A stretch of 64,000 nt of DNA from Karalla daura (lineage: Eukaryota > Chordata > Actinopteri > Chaetodontiformes > Leiognathidae), in NCBI GenBank assembly GCA_029224185.1, contig CM055191.1, forward strand, positions 19,729,760-19,793,759, written 5' to 3'. Position 1 is the first letter of the stretch. Every line of letters begins with the position of its first letter. Below are positions 54,401 to 62,790 of this stretch, in pieces. Both the position numbers and the translations under genes were made by a program. The notes under the pieces were generated by a model. The model had not been told where the DNA came from, ran no database searches, and worked only from the letters and a program-made list of their open reading frames with translations.

Positions 54401-55859
54401 TATGTATGTAAGTGCAGCTTAATTGAGTTTAAGCTCTAGTTATGAGGATATAGCAAATGGATATGGAGGTTAGGTGAGAAAATGCTCTTGGAAGAGTTAG
54501 TACATTAAGAGCTTCTTTGGGTTGAGTGGGACATCCATCCCCTGATGGCGTTCAGGAGCAACAAGACACTTTTTGACGAATGCAACATGTCTTTAATGTT
54601 AATTGCTTGTGCAATGTAAATTTTATGAAATGTATCAAATTCACTATTGTCTTGTGGGTATTAAGTTTTGTAGTATTGTAGTAGTATTGATGTATTTTCA
54701 CTCTAACGGTATGTGAAAACACAGTTGTGAGTACTAGGAACTATAATTGTGATAGATTATAATAGCAGTGCAATTAAGTCAAAAGGCTGAAAGTGAACTT
54801 CAGTATTTTCCTTTAACGAAGGCAAAGTAACGGTCTAGATGTCCAGAGATTCACTGGGGACTGATTTGATACGAAGTAGTGGAAAGCAGAGCTGAAGAGC
54901 ATGCAGAGTTTGTGCTGTCAGTGGTTCAGGACAGCTATTTTGGGTAAATCTGTGAAACCGTATTTCCCTCAAACACGTGGAAAACACATTTGGAAATGAA
55001 ATTTGATAGCGTTCGGGCTATGATTCCAATCATGGGGATACACTGGATGTTTGAATAATGTTGATGGTCATATAATAACACGATAGCCGACATTAACAGG
55101 GAAGTCCATTATGGTCATATCAGTAGGTGTACTGCAATATGATACTTTGTTGTCGCATAGGAGAACCCCGACTTCCTGCACTTCCTGTATAAGGAAGTCA
55201 AAGGTCAGGGTGAGCCACAGAAAAACATGAGGGGAAAATGATATTGATTGCATGTACCCTCGAAGTAAATTGTACCTGGCACTAAATTATGGTAGGTTTA
55301 GGTAGCAGATAAACTAACAATGACAATAATGAGGGAATTATTCATCAGGTTTATTGATGATCCAGGGGGACAGCCATCTAGTGAGAATGAAGTATGGAAA
55401 AGCATTTAACGCTTCATTTGTATGCCTAAAATTCATTGTAAACCACCATGGCTGTTACATAAAAAGAGGAAATTTGAAGATCTTAAATAACAAATGGGTA
55501 CAACTACTCCTACTCCTGAAGCAGACTACGGAATAATTTCCCAGTTAAAAAGCTCCTGAAGAAAAGCTAAATGAATGCTGGCCTGAAATATTTTTATTGA
55601 AGACTTGATGGCCAAAGAGGAAGTTCAAAATAGGATTTTATTAAAAATAAGATAGATGAATGATTTGATGGATGCCCTTCTTTTGGAAAATTCAGGATTA
55701 TTTACTTAGACTAAAACTGTCACACTGTAACATTGTACATTATCTTGTTTTAATTATTCAGTTAAGTTTATTTGTCCAACCAGGAGAGGTTTGTTAGAAG
55801 CAATAAAACTTCTATCTATAACGTCTACGTCTAGACTCGTCTACCTCTACGTGTGTATC
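42464..55859. other. intergenic, upstream flank of nfatc1
   Basis: No exon that I can support in 13 kb. Homopolymer T runs lie at about 52039-52057 and 54357-54372. The rest is AT-rich unique sequence. NFAT-type GGAAAA occurs at 55685-55690, within 350 bases of the island. Distal control elements of nfatc1 may lie here but none is evident by eye. Confidence 0.45.
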
Positions 55860-56028
55860 TAGGTATCTCGTGCGCGAAAGCGCACGCGCACACGCAATCG
55901 CGCACACGCACACACGCGCCTTCCTCCTCCATCCCTGGCATCCCAGGGAGGAAGACGGTCCGGGAGGCTGCGGGAGCCGGTCGCGTCATCCCTGAATGGG
56001 CGGCGCAATGCGCGGAGGACGGAGGGTG

Positions 56029-56045
56029 TTTTCCAGCTTTAAAAG
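56029..56045 (+). promoter_or_regulatory. candidate NFAT site abutting a TATA-like box in P1
   Basis: TTTTCC at 56029-56034 reads GGAAAA on the minus strand, the NFAT core. Four bases later comes TTTAAAAG (56038-56045), the only TATA-like element in the island. The pairing would suit a signal-induced, autoregulated core promoter. This is motif matching only. Confidence 0.35.
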
Positions 56046-56151
56046 CACCGGAGCCGGCCCCTCTGACAAACCGTGCTGCGTCATTTACCTGGGGAGACTC
56101 TTCAGAGAGCCTCCAGAAGAAGACAGACGAGCTCACCTCCTCCTCCTCCCG

Positions 56152-56190
56152 CAGCAGCAGCAGCAGCAGCAGCAGCAGCGGCGGCGGCAG
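56152..56190 (+). repeat. CAG(9)-CGG(3)-CAG trinucleotide tract in nfatc1 5' leader
   Basis: Nine CAG units (56152-56178) run directly into three CGG units and a final CAG. It lies about 190 bases before the alpha ATG, so it is probably transcribed but outside the main frame. Such tracts are length-unstable in vertebrates. Confidence 0.9.
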
Positions 56191-56375
56191 ATCTACCTGC
56201 GCACCTCGCTCTGCTCCGCCTCCCGCCTCCAAGTTGTCGCTTCAACTTCACCGCGAACTATGCCCCTGTGTGATGGTGTCTGAAATAACCCATCGCCCGC
56301 AGCACTAACAACTTATCATCCGCGTCGCTCATCTCCAGTCTCCCAGCTGCTCCAAAGTTGCGCATCGCTTGTTGA

Positions 56376-56484
56376 ATGCAGGATCCGTTCTGCCTCGGTC
56401 CCAAGTTCAGCTTCGGAGCCACAGCCGGTAAAGAGCGGGGACTGATCACCTCTCTCTCCGCCGAGATGAAGTCTGCAGAAGAAG
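56376..56484 (+). CDS. nfatc1: nfatc1 first exon alpha, coding part
   Basis: This exon encodes the short alpha N-terminus, starting MQDPFCLGPKFSFGATAGKE and ending MKSAEE plus one base of a split Glu codon. The donor GAAG|GTAAGT follows at 56485. I chose the ATG at 56376 because an in-frame TGA (56373-56375) abuts it, so no upstream extension is possible. The peptide parallels the mammalian alpha N-terminus, which has a similar LGP-rich stretch and the same MKSAEE end; this one is about six residues shorter before MKSAEE. The start context is poor (T at -3, C at +4). A second in-frame ATG at 56466 has G at -3 and corresponds to the internal Met conserved in mammals. The exon sits at the 3' edge of a CpG-rich island, which supports a P1 promoter immediately upstream. 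Confidence 0.92.
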
Positions 56485-59400
56485 GTAAGTGACACTGCTG
56501 GAAGTTTATTTTGGTGTCTCGGTGCTCACGGGCTCACGCACGGCTCTGCTTAGGCGCTTGATTTTAATATGGGTTGACACCAGGTGCTACGAATGCAAAT
56601 CGACAGAAACGTTGTGAGCTCCTGTCAAGTCCAGGTCGAGCAATTGGTGAGCTGCAAATGCAGACAAAAGTGTCGGACTTTTGGAAATTATGAATAAAAA
56701 AAACAATAAATGAATCGATCCACCCACAGTAGCACTTTGAGAAGTTAAAAATGGATTCCTCTGGCATAACTTTTCCCCCCTGAAGATGTCACCATATGAA
56801 TGGCAGACACTTCTCGCTCTATCTTTGATCTGCATGAGGATCAAATTAGCACTTAGTCAACTACAGAGAGTGGCTTACACCCATTTTACACCCACAGCCG
56901 TTAGGTGTCTCCAGCTGTCTGTGCAGGTGCTTGTCATCTGGAGCAGCAGGGGTATTGAAGGACCCACAGTCCATTGCACTGTACACTGCACATACACACA
57001 TAAGACACAGCATGCACGCCCACACGTGCACATATTGACAGATAGGCATTAATAGTTGCCTAAAATTATGTTGCTTCTTTAGTAAGACTTATGTGTACAC
57101 TGTGACTCAGCCTGGATTCACCATTCAAAGGAAAAGTTTTTTTTTTTTTTTCTCTCCACACTCTGAGTAGCAGCAACCAGCAGTTATGGTAGCAGAATCT
57201 GATTGCTCTATCAGAGGTCAGTGATCATCTGTCTGTGTTAATTCCCAGAGTCCTCCAGTGCTGATGTCACAGGCTTTTTGTGGATTTTGGGAATTTCATT
57301 TTGTCTTTGAGGTTTCAGACAGACGGGTGCGGGCTGGATTATTATTCCCTCAGTCCTAGGCCTTATAATTGGTAACAGATGTGTGTGTGTGTGCGCGCAT
57401 GTGTTTGCGAGAGCAACAGAGACAGCTGCATTCATGGACGCCAATTAGCTTGCTTGACAAGAAGACATGCTTAACCACACACAGGTTGAGCTGTATGCCA
57501 AGGCCTACCCTAACATATACATAAATTCATACGTATAGACATGCAGATGCAAGCACACAGACACACACACACACACACAGGCACACACTGCATGAGTGTT
57601 TTGCCATAGCCCATAGTCAGCCATGTGAGATAAGTGGCCCCAGGGTTCTTAGTTACGGAGGCTGCAGATGACTTCTGTGGGCGACCACCTATCTCTCCCT
57701 GAGGTCCCGTCAGTCTGAACCCAGGCTATACCACAAACCCCGTGTATAAACCCAGCCATTCTTTAGTCACGCTGGTTTGGTTGTGGGGAGCGAGTGTTTT
57801 GATCGTGATAGCATAATTGAGAGAAATTGTGGAGGACAGAAAGAGCACGCTATAATCTGTGTGATAGTCAGTGTTTTCAAATTAACTCTGCTTATACCGC
57901 ATTTTGAACGCACTGCAAGTCTTTGCCTCCAGTGCCAGAGTGAGTCATACTCATTTTTCTTTGATTTGTTTCACCCCGCAAATTGTGATCTGGCATAATT
58001 TTGTTAGTTCAGCATACTTAATGCGTGTGACCCGGAAAAGCCAAATTTCAAAATCACGCAGCACACAAGAGTGAAAGCCCCACTGTGTTTGAGTGGGTGT
58101 TAGAGGAAGAGGCCGAATCAGTTGCAGAACAGAGCACTGATCACACACACACACACGCACGCACACACATTCACACATTAAAAAGGAAAAAAAAAGTCAG
58201 GCCTGAAATCAGGAGGTGTGTCACATTGGACAGAGTGGGCAGGAGAATATTATCTGGTTTACACTAGAAGGAGGTAACGGAGGAGAGAAAAGTGGTAGGA
58301 GAGAGTGAGCTGAAGACACTCATTTTTTTGAGACTTTACATATGATTATTGAAGTGGAGATGAGTTTCCAGCATGAAGAGCAGGAGTTTGATTTCAGCAC
58401 TGTGTTTGAGTACAGCCAAGATGCCCAGCATAAACCTGAAGCAGGTGGGTTCTTGAGGGGAGGGAGGGCTTCTTCTCTGTATTGTGTGTCCTGCTTATTG
58501 CACAGCACCAGATCCTTGCTGTGCACCAGGATCAATAGGGAGCAGACTTCAGATTTCACTTTGTTTGGCTGCAAAAAGGTCTGACATTTAGCTCTCTGCC
58601 AACCAAACAAAATATAGCTACTTGATTGTAATTCCATAGTAATGCTTTGTAAGTCTCTGCGTTGTGAATAATTTTCTGCAATGATTTTCTTTTATTATAA
58701 TATACATGGGTCTTGCCATTAATGCTTCGCAGTGGCAACCTGTGAATGGTGTCCGAGGCTACATTTAACTGTTCATGTATTAAACCTGTCAGTTGTGCAT
58801 CGCATAATCGGCCCTGAAAATAGACCCTCGTAAACTAATTTTAGACTGCCAACCCACATATTAGTGTGGTGTGTGACAGATTCATCATTTCATGTGATCT
58901 GCTGCATTGTGGTTAACAAATATTACGAGCTGCATTAAGGGGATTGCCCTTTGCTGGGTTTCAGACTGAATGGTTTTCATTCTTTAACCACGTTTACCCT
59001 TATTGACATTAACAGCAACTGTTGACACAGCAGCTAGCTGCTTTAAGCCTAAGTGAAGAGCCATATCTGCCTAGCTTTATATGCCATCTCTGGCTGAATT
59101 TGTGTGCCACTACACTTACTTGCTGGCTTGCGTGTGCCCACTGTTTTTGTTTGCACTGCCACGGTGCGTCTGTGTGTAAGGCTGCAGCAAACTCTCTTTG
59201 ACTTAATCACAAGCTCAGAGCGATGCGAGAGTGCTGTCAGTTTTCCACAGGGGAGGGCCTAATTCACCCAGTGAGTGATGCAATCAATCAAATAAAGCAT
59301 CCATCAGCACTGCTGGAGGAATTCCTGTAGAGTACATATGACAGGAGGGAGTGCCAAATAGAGCCTCAGATGAACTGATCAAACAAACAGAGTGGCTGTG

Positions 59401-62400
59401 CAGCTCGCGACTGCACAGTGACCACATACAATAACTTCTCTGAGATGATTGCTAAGCTGCTCCAGATGTTTATAAAAAAATGATGCAGTCATTTGCTGAA
59501 AGACATATTGGTAAGATTTGTGCCCAGGAATTGTTCTAAAATGTCAGTCTGATCAGTGAAATGTCATCATTATGTGCAGACTTGCAGTTTTCATTTGTTA
59601 TACTTCCATATACTCAAATTGAACTTTTTTTTTCTTTTTTTTTTCAGAAGCATACAGCTACACACCGAATGTGAGCCTGTCCCTTCCGCTAGGAATGGGC
59701 AACCCGTGTCTTGCCACTCAGTACCACACCTTACAGTCGAGTCCCATCATCTCCGTGTCCTCCTGCCACCAGACAGGCTACAGCCTCCAGAATGATAACC
59801 ACCCAGCATCAGGGTATTACCTGCCTCATGGCCTGAGACCCAACGGGGCTCCTACCCTGGAGAGCCCCCGCATTGAGATCACTGCCTATAGCCAGTACCC
59901 TGAGGATGAGGTGGAGGAGAGTAGCAGTGATGACCACATCATCAAGCGAGGCGTCAACTCCATCGTTACTCTGACACTGCCCAACGCAGATGGCTACCGG
60001 GATCCCAGCTGTCTCAGCCCAGCCAGCAGCATCTCCTCACGTAGCTGTAACTCAGAGGCATCTTCTTATGAGTCCAGCTTCTACAACTATGACAACTCCC
60101 CCCAGAACTCTCCCTGGCAGTCTCCTTGCGTGTCACCCCGGGGCTCGTCCTCGCTGTTGTCCTGTCCGCATGCCAGTGGGCCCATGGCCTCCCCGCACCA
60201 TTCCCCCTCCACATCCCCTCAGATCGGAGCCGTGGCCGAGGAAGGCTGGCCTGCACAGCCCCGGGGCTCCAGGCCCAACTCCCCGTCCTGCAGTGGAGGC
60301 AATGGCGTCGGTGGGGGCAGCGGCATGGGGAAGAGGAAGTACAGCCTTAATGGCAGCACCTATCGTCAGACATCCTGCTCGCCTGTCCAGTCTCCCACTC
60401 CATCTCCGCACGGCTCCCCCAGGGTCAGCATCACAGATGAGAACTGGCTTGCCAACACAAACCAGTACACCAACTCTGCCATCGTGGCTGCCATCAACGC
60501 TCTGACCACTGACGGTGTGGTTGATATGGGGGAGGGAATCCCAATCAAGACACGCAAGACTATGCTGGACCACTCATCCAACATGGGCCTCAAAGTGGAG
60601 CCGGGGGGTGAGTTGCAGGGGCAGGATGGGGAGCACTGCCATGAGGACTACCCCTCCCGCCTGGCCGTCAAGAAGGAGAGCTATTGTGGAGGCTTCCTGG
60701 ATGTGCCCCAGCATCCGTACTCCTGGTCTAAACCCAAGCCTTACCTCAGGTGGGTGGAGCTCCTTCAGCAACTTTGTCCGACTGTGAAAAACTTTGAGTC
60801 ACAAGAGCCCCTTGTGACTTCAAAGATGATTGAATCAGTCAATGTGAAACCGACCCAGTAGTCTTGGCTCTAAATTGCCTTGAGAAGACAATGAAGCACA
60901 CATATGTGTTTGCTTATTCGGATAGATTTATGTTTTCTTACATTCTGCCTAAGGATTAGTTTAAAATTTTACAGACAGTGGAAAGTAAAAGCAATACTTC
61001 CATTATTTGGCCCATTGTCTTTTTGTTTCCACTTTTTCTGTTTATTTATTACGAGGATATGGTTGTTGTAGGATTTCATCTTCAAAGGCCATATCAAAAA
61101 GGCAGAAATCTTAAAGTGGCATGCCCTGCACTTCCAACAGAGTTCTATTTGAAGATCAAAACTATTTCATAAATCATATTTCACAGGGAGGGGGTAGCTC
61201 AATGTGTGTGTGGCACTGTCTCTATAGTAACTCACACACAAACACAGGAATACAAGCATGCATACAAATTCACACATGCACTCAACTATGTAATTGATTT
61301 TTGACATTTGAGGAAGGTAACAGTTTCAATTGTGTCCCTTGCGGCATTTTTTCCAAGTCAATAACACGCTTTCCTGTTGGAAATCAAGTGTTTGATTAAG
61401 ATAGCGAGCAACAGGAAGTAATGGTGACAGGCCTGGCTGAAGGGGAAGCAGTCTGTGGGTTAATCAGCCGGCTCACTGCTCTGGTCTGTCGCGCCATCAG
61501 CCCATCTCTCCGTGTGTAGCCAGCCCTGATGTCATGCACTGACTGGGCAGATAAAGCCCTGTGGGGGGAAATCAGTTCGTTTTGGGTCAACAAACAGCCC
61601 GCAAGTTTCACAAAGATGCCATAGATTGGTTTCAGTTGAGCCACCCTTCAGGTCAGGGGTTTGCGTTTGCCAGGCATCCGGCATACAGAAATATTGTCTT
61701 GCACATGTTTGTTTTGGTTTAGATATCTCCACAGTGTTCACATGGGAAGCTCTGACTCCCCATCTCGAGAACAATGATGTTAAGGGAGGCCAGCTGTAGC
61801 TCTGAGAACAAGATATCACGCTCCAACACAGGGCGGGCAGCTGACCCTTTGTCATTGTACAACTCTATTGTCTTCAAAACAACTGTAGTGGGCAGTGCTT
61901 TAAAATTTTATAGTTATCAAATTGGATCGGACTGCATTTGAATCTCTCTGGCACACAGACTTCACATTTTGTTTTTCTCTCTTAGAAATATCTGTCCTCT
62001 CGCTGTCACTTTCTTAAAGCCCTGTGTCTGTTTCCACCTGTCATACCATAATTCAAAACACACCACTGTCAAACCAGGGCACATTCGCATCTCATTTATT
62101 TTTCTTTTAAAAAAAGGGCCACTAATTATTACCCAGGCTCAAGGAATTACAAATGTCAACGAATGACTTCAATTGATTAGATTATAGACCATGATGAAAT
62201 GGAGAAGCATCAAGCCAGTTGGATTCCACTGAAGTGTCCTAATTTGAGGCAAATGTAAAGCAAGTTTAAAACGTTTTGATGTAGACTTCCTTGGCAGTGA
62301 TGGACTGGAAAAAAGCAACCCCGCTGTTCCTGCTTTGGCAAATCAGATGTGACTACAGTTTTAAAAATTGATTAAAATTGAATAGAAAAACATACAACAA

Positions 62401-62790
62401 ACTAATCATTCACTGGTTTTTATTCCAGGAAACCTTAAAAATTAAAAAAAGGCAGCTTCTCATTCCTTTTTGGAAAGAACATGCAGAACTTCAGCACAAA
62501 AAGTAGAAATCTTTTAAATACCTGGGAAAAGTAATCTCACCATTATTGTATATGAAGTAGCAGTTAAAACAGAGAATAAAACAGTTGGGTATTGTTATAT
62601 TACCCTAATAAATGTGTCATGTTACCGCAGCCCATCTCTGCCAGCCCTCGACTGGCAGCTGCCATCCTGCTCCGGCCCGTACAACCTGCAGATCGAGGTG
62701 CAACCGAAGTCCCATCACCGAGCCCACTACGAGACGGAGGGCAGCCGCGGGGCGGTCAAGGCGCTGTCTGGTGGCCACCCTGTAGTACAG
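56376..62790 (+). CDS. nfatc1: nfatc1, NFATc1 transcription factor, 5' part of gene (alpha form, spliced, truncated by window end)
   Basis: NFATc1 is a cytoplasmic, calcium/calcineurin-activated transcription factor that enters the nucleus on dephosphorylation. Joining 56376-56484, 59648-60749 and 62631-62790 gives an open frame of 457 codons with GT/AG introns and matching phases (1, 2, then 0). Visible order: alpha N-terminus 1-36, calcineurin dock PRIEIT 110-115, serine-rich region about 161-185, SP repeats near 187-203, 218-234 and 285-301, basic KRK 265-267 and KTRK 337-340, LDVP 387-390, and start of the Rel homology domain from about 408 with RAHYETEG at 434-441. From memory, the match to vertebrate NFATc1 is better than to NFATc2, c3 or c4: it has the MKSAEEE junction, YRDPSCLSPASS, KRKYSLNG and VPQHPYSWSKPKP. 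The rest of the Rel domain, the IPT domain and the C-terminus are outside the window. No other gene is seen nearby. Confidence 0.95.
56485..58341 (+). other. nfatc1 alpha intron, part before beta exon
   Basis: This is noncoding. It begins with a good donor (GTAAGT). Contents are mostly unique sequence with a T run at about 57139-57151, short GT tract near 57380-57396, CA tract at 57554-57588, and the presumed P2 promoter at its end. No other coding exon is visible. Confidence 0.8.
57554..57588 (+). repeat. (CA)n microsatellite in alpha intron
   Basis: CA units with AG and GG interruptions. Confidence 0.85.
58085..58359 (+). promoter_or_regulatory. nfatc1: presumed nfatc1 P2 promoter and beta leader
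   Basis: This stretch immediately precedes the beta start. It is not CpG-rich, unlike P1. It holds a short CA tract (58142-58178), an NFAT-type GGAAAA at 58185-58190 and a purine-rich run at about 58268-58306. No TATA box is evident. The promoter is inferred from the beta exon and from the mammalian two-promoter model, not from strong motifs. Confidence 0.4.
58360..58444 (+). CDS. nfatc1: nfatc1 alternative first exon beta, coding part
   Basis: This exon lies inside the alpha intron and encodes MSFQHEEQEFDFSTVFEYSQ followed by DAQHKPEA, then one base and donor GCAG|GTGGGT at 58445. Its phase equals that of the alpha exon, so it joins exon 2 in frame as ...KPEAEAYSY. The acidic and aromatic core QEFDFSTVFEY resembles the human beta N-terminus (MTGLEDQEFDF...) and the N-terminal acidic activation segment of other NFATs. 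FSTVF fits the FxxxF casein kinase 1 docking pattern. I prefer the ATG at 58360 because it leaves seven residues before the conserved core, close to the human start. An in-frame ATG at 58342 would add MIIEVE, and the nearest upstream stop in frame is at 58306-58308. Transcription is expected from a separate promoter, P2. Confidence 0.9.
58445..59647 (+). other. nfatc1 intron between beta exon and exon 2
   Basis: This is 1.2 kb of noncoding sequence ending in a long pyrimidine tract and CAG. The block around 59,200-59,340 is repeat-free and contains a TTTTCC NFAT-type core (59241-59246) and tandem CAATCAATCAAATAAA-type homeodomain cores, so it is a candidate intronic enhancer. In mouse an endocardial enhancer lies in the first intron of Nfatc1; equivalence here is speculative. 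Confidence 0.45.
59648..60749 (+). CDS. nfatc1: nfatc1 exon 2: calcineurin-binding regulatory domain
   Basis: This large exon (1,102 bases) follows a strong polypyrimidine tract ending TTTTTCAG at 59647 and ends CTCAG|GTGGGT at 60749/60750. It encodes most of the regulatory domain: PRIEIT calcineurin dock (59866-59883), acidic stretch EDEVEESSSDD, serine-rich region SCLSPASSISSRSCNSEASS, SP repeats, KRKYSLNG nuclear-localisation motif (KRK at 60331-60339), INALTTDG, KTRKT, a LKVE sumoylation-type site (60589-60600) and the LDVP dock (60697-60708). In known NFATs, phosphorylation of the serine-rich and SP segments by CK1, GSK3, DYRK and PKA masks the nuclear signals, and calcineurin reverses this. 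Differences from human NFATc1 include a glycine-rich insert before KRK and changed residues after SP2. The frame stays open 112 bases past the donor, to a stop at 60859-60861. Confidence 0.96.
60750..62630 (+). other. nfatc1 intron 2
   Basis: This is 1.9 kb of noncoding sequence. The first 112 bases remain open in the exon 2 frame to TAG at 60859. A repeat-free block at about 61,390-61,860 contains AGATAA (about 61549-61554) close to GGAAA (61567-61571), a GATA/NFAT-like pair, and may be regulatory. The remainder is AT-rich without features. Confidence 0.6.
62631..62790 (+). CDS. nfatc1: nfatc1 exon 3: start of Rel homology DNA-binding domain
   Basis: This 160-base exon follows acceptor TTACCGCAG (62622-62630) and ends TACAG|GTAAAA at 62790/62791. 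It completes a split Ser codon and encodes residues 404-457, opening with PSLPALDWQLPS and containing IEVQPKSHHRAHYETEGSRG. In NFAT-DNA structures the RAHYETEG loop makes base-specific contacts with GGAAA, and all its residues are present. The exon ends in phase 0 after HPVVQ; in human NFATc1 the next residues are LHGYLEN, expected in an exon beyond the window. Nearly every residue matches the human sequence as I remember it, so the DNA-binding function should be intact. Confidence 0.96.

Larger units (their letters stand above)
55996..56283 (+). other. possible upstream open reading frame (95 codons) with Q9-R3 run
   Basis: An ATG at 55996 (with another in frame at 56008) opens 95 codons ending at TGA 56281-56283, 92 bases before the alpha start and out of frame with it. 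Residues 53-64 read nine Gln then three Arg. Whether it is transcribed depends on the true start site: it lies upstream of the TATA-like box, so a start near 56070 would exclude its ATG. It could also be chance openness in GC-rich DNA. I do not recognise the peptide. Confidence 0.25.
55860..56375 (+). promoter_or_regulatory. nfatc1: CpG-rich island: nfatc1 P1 promoter and alpha 5' leader
   Basis: Base composition changes abruptly at about 55,865 from AT-rich to a run dense in CpG, and stays so to about 56,460, ending at the alpha exon. It includes a TTTTCC (GGAAAA on the other strand, an NFAT core) at 56029-56034 directly before a TATA-like TTTAAAAG at 56038-56045. It also has CRE-like GCGTCAT sites at about 55983 and 56078 and a CAG/CGG trinucleotide tract. 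The transcription start is not readable from sequence alone; if the TATA-like box is used it would lie near 56065-56075. In mammals P1 is induced by NFAT itself, and the motif arrangement fits that. Confidence 0.7.

Noticed and set aside
55831..56232. 133-codon minus-strand frame with a long Leu run
   Set aside because: Antisense shadow of the CpG island and CAG tract upstream of nfatc1.
59990..60505. Long overlapping frames on both strands within exon 2
   Set aside because: Shadows of the nfatc1 regulatory-domain coding frame, which matches a known family over its whole length.
61191..61210. SINE-like GGGGTAGCTCAATGTG
   Set aside because: Resembles a tRNA-derived A box only; no B box or SINE body downstream.
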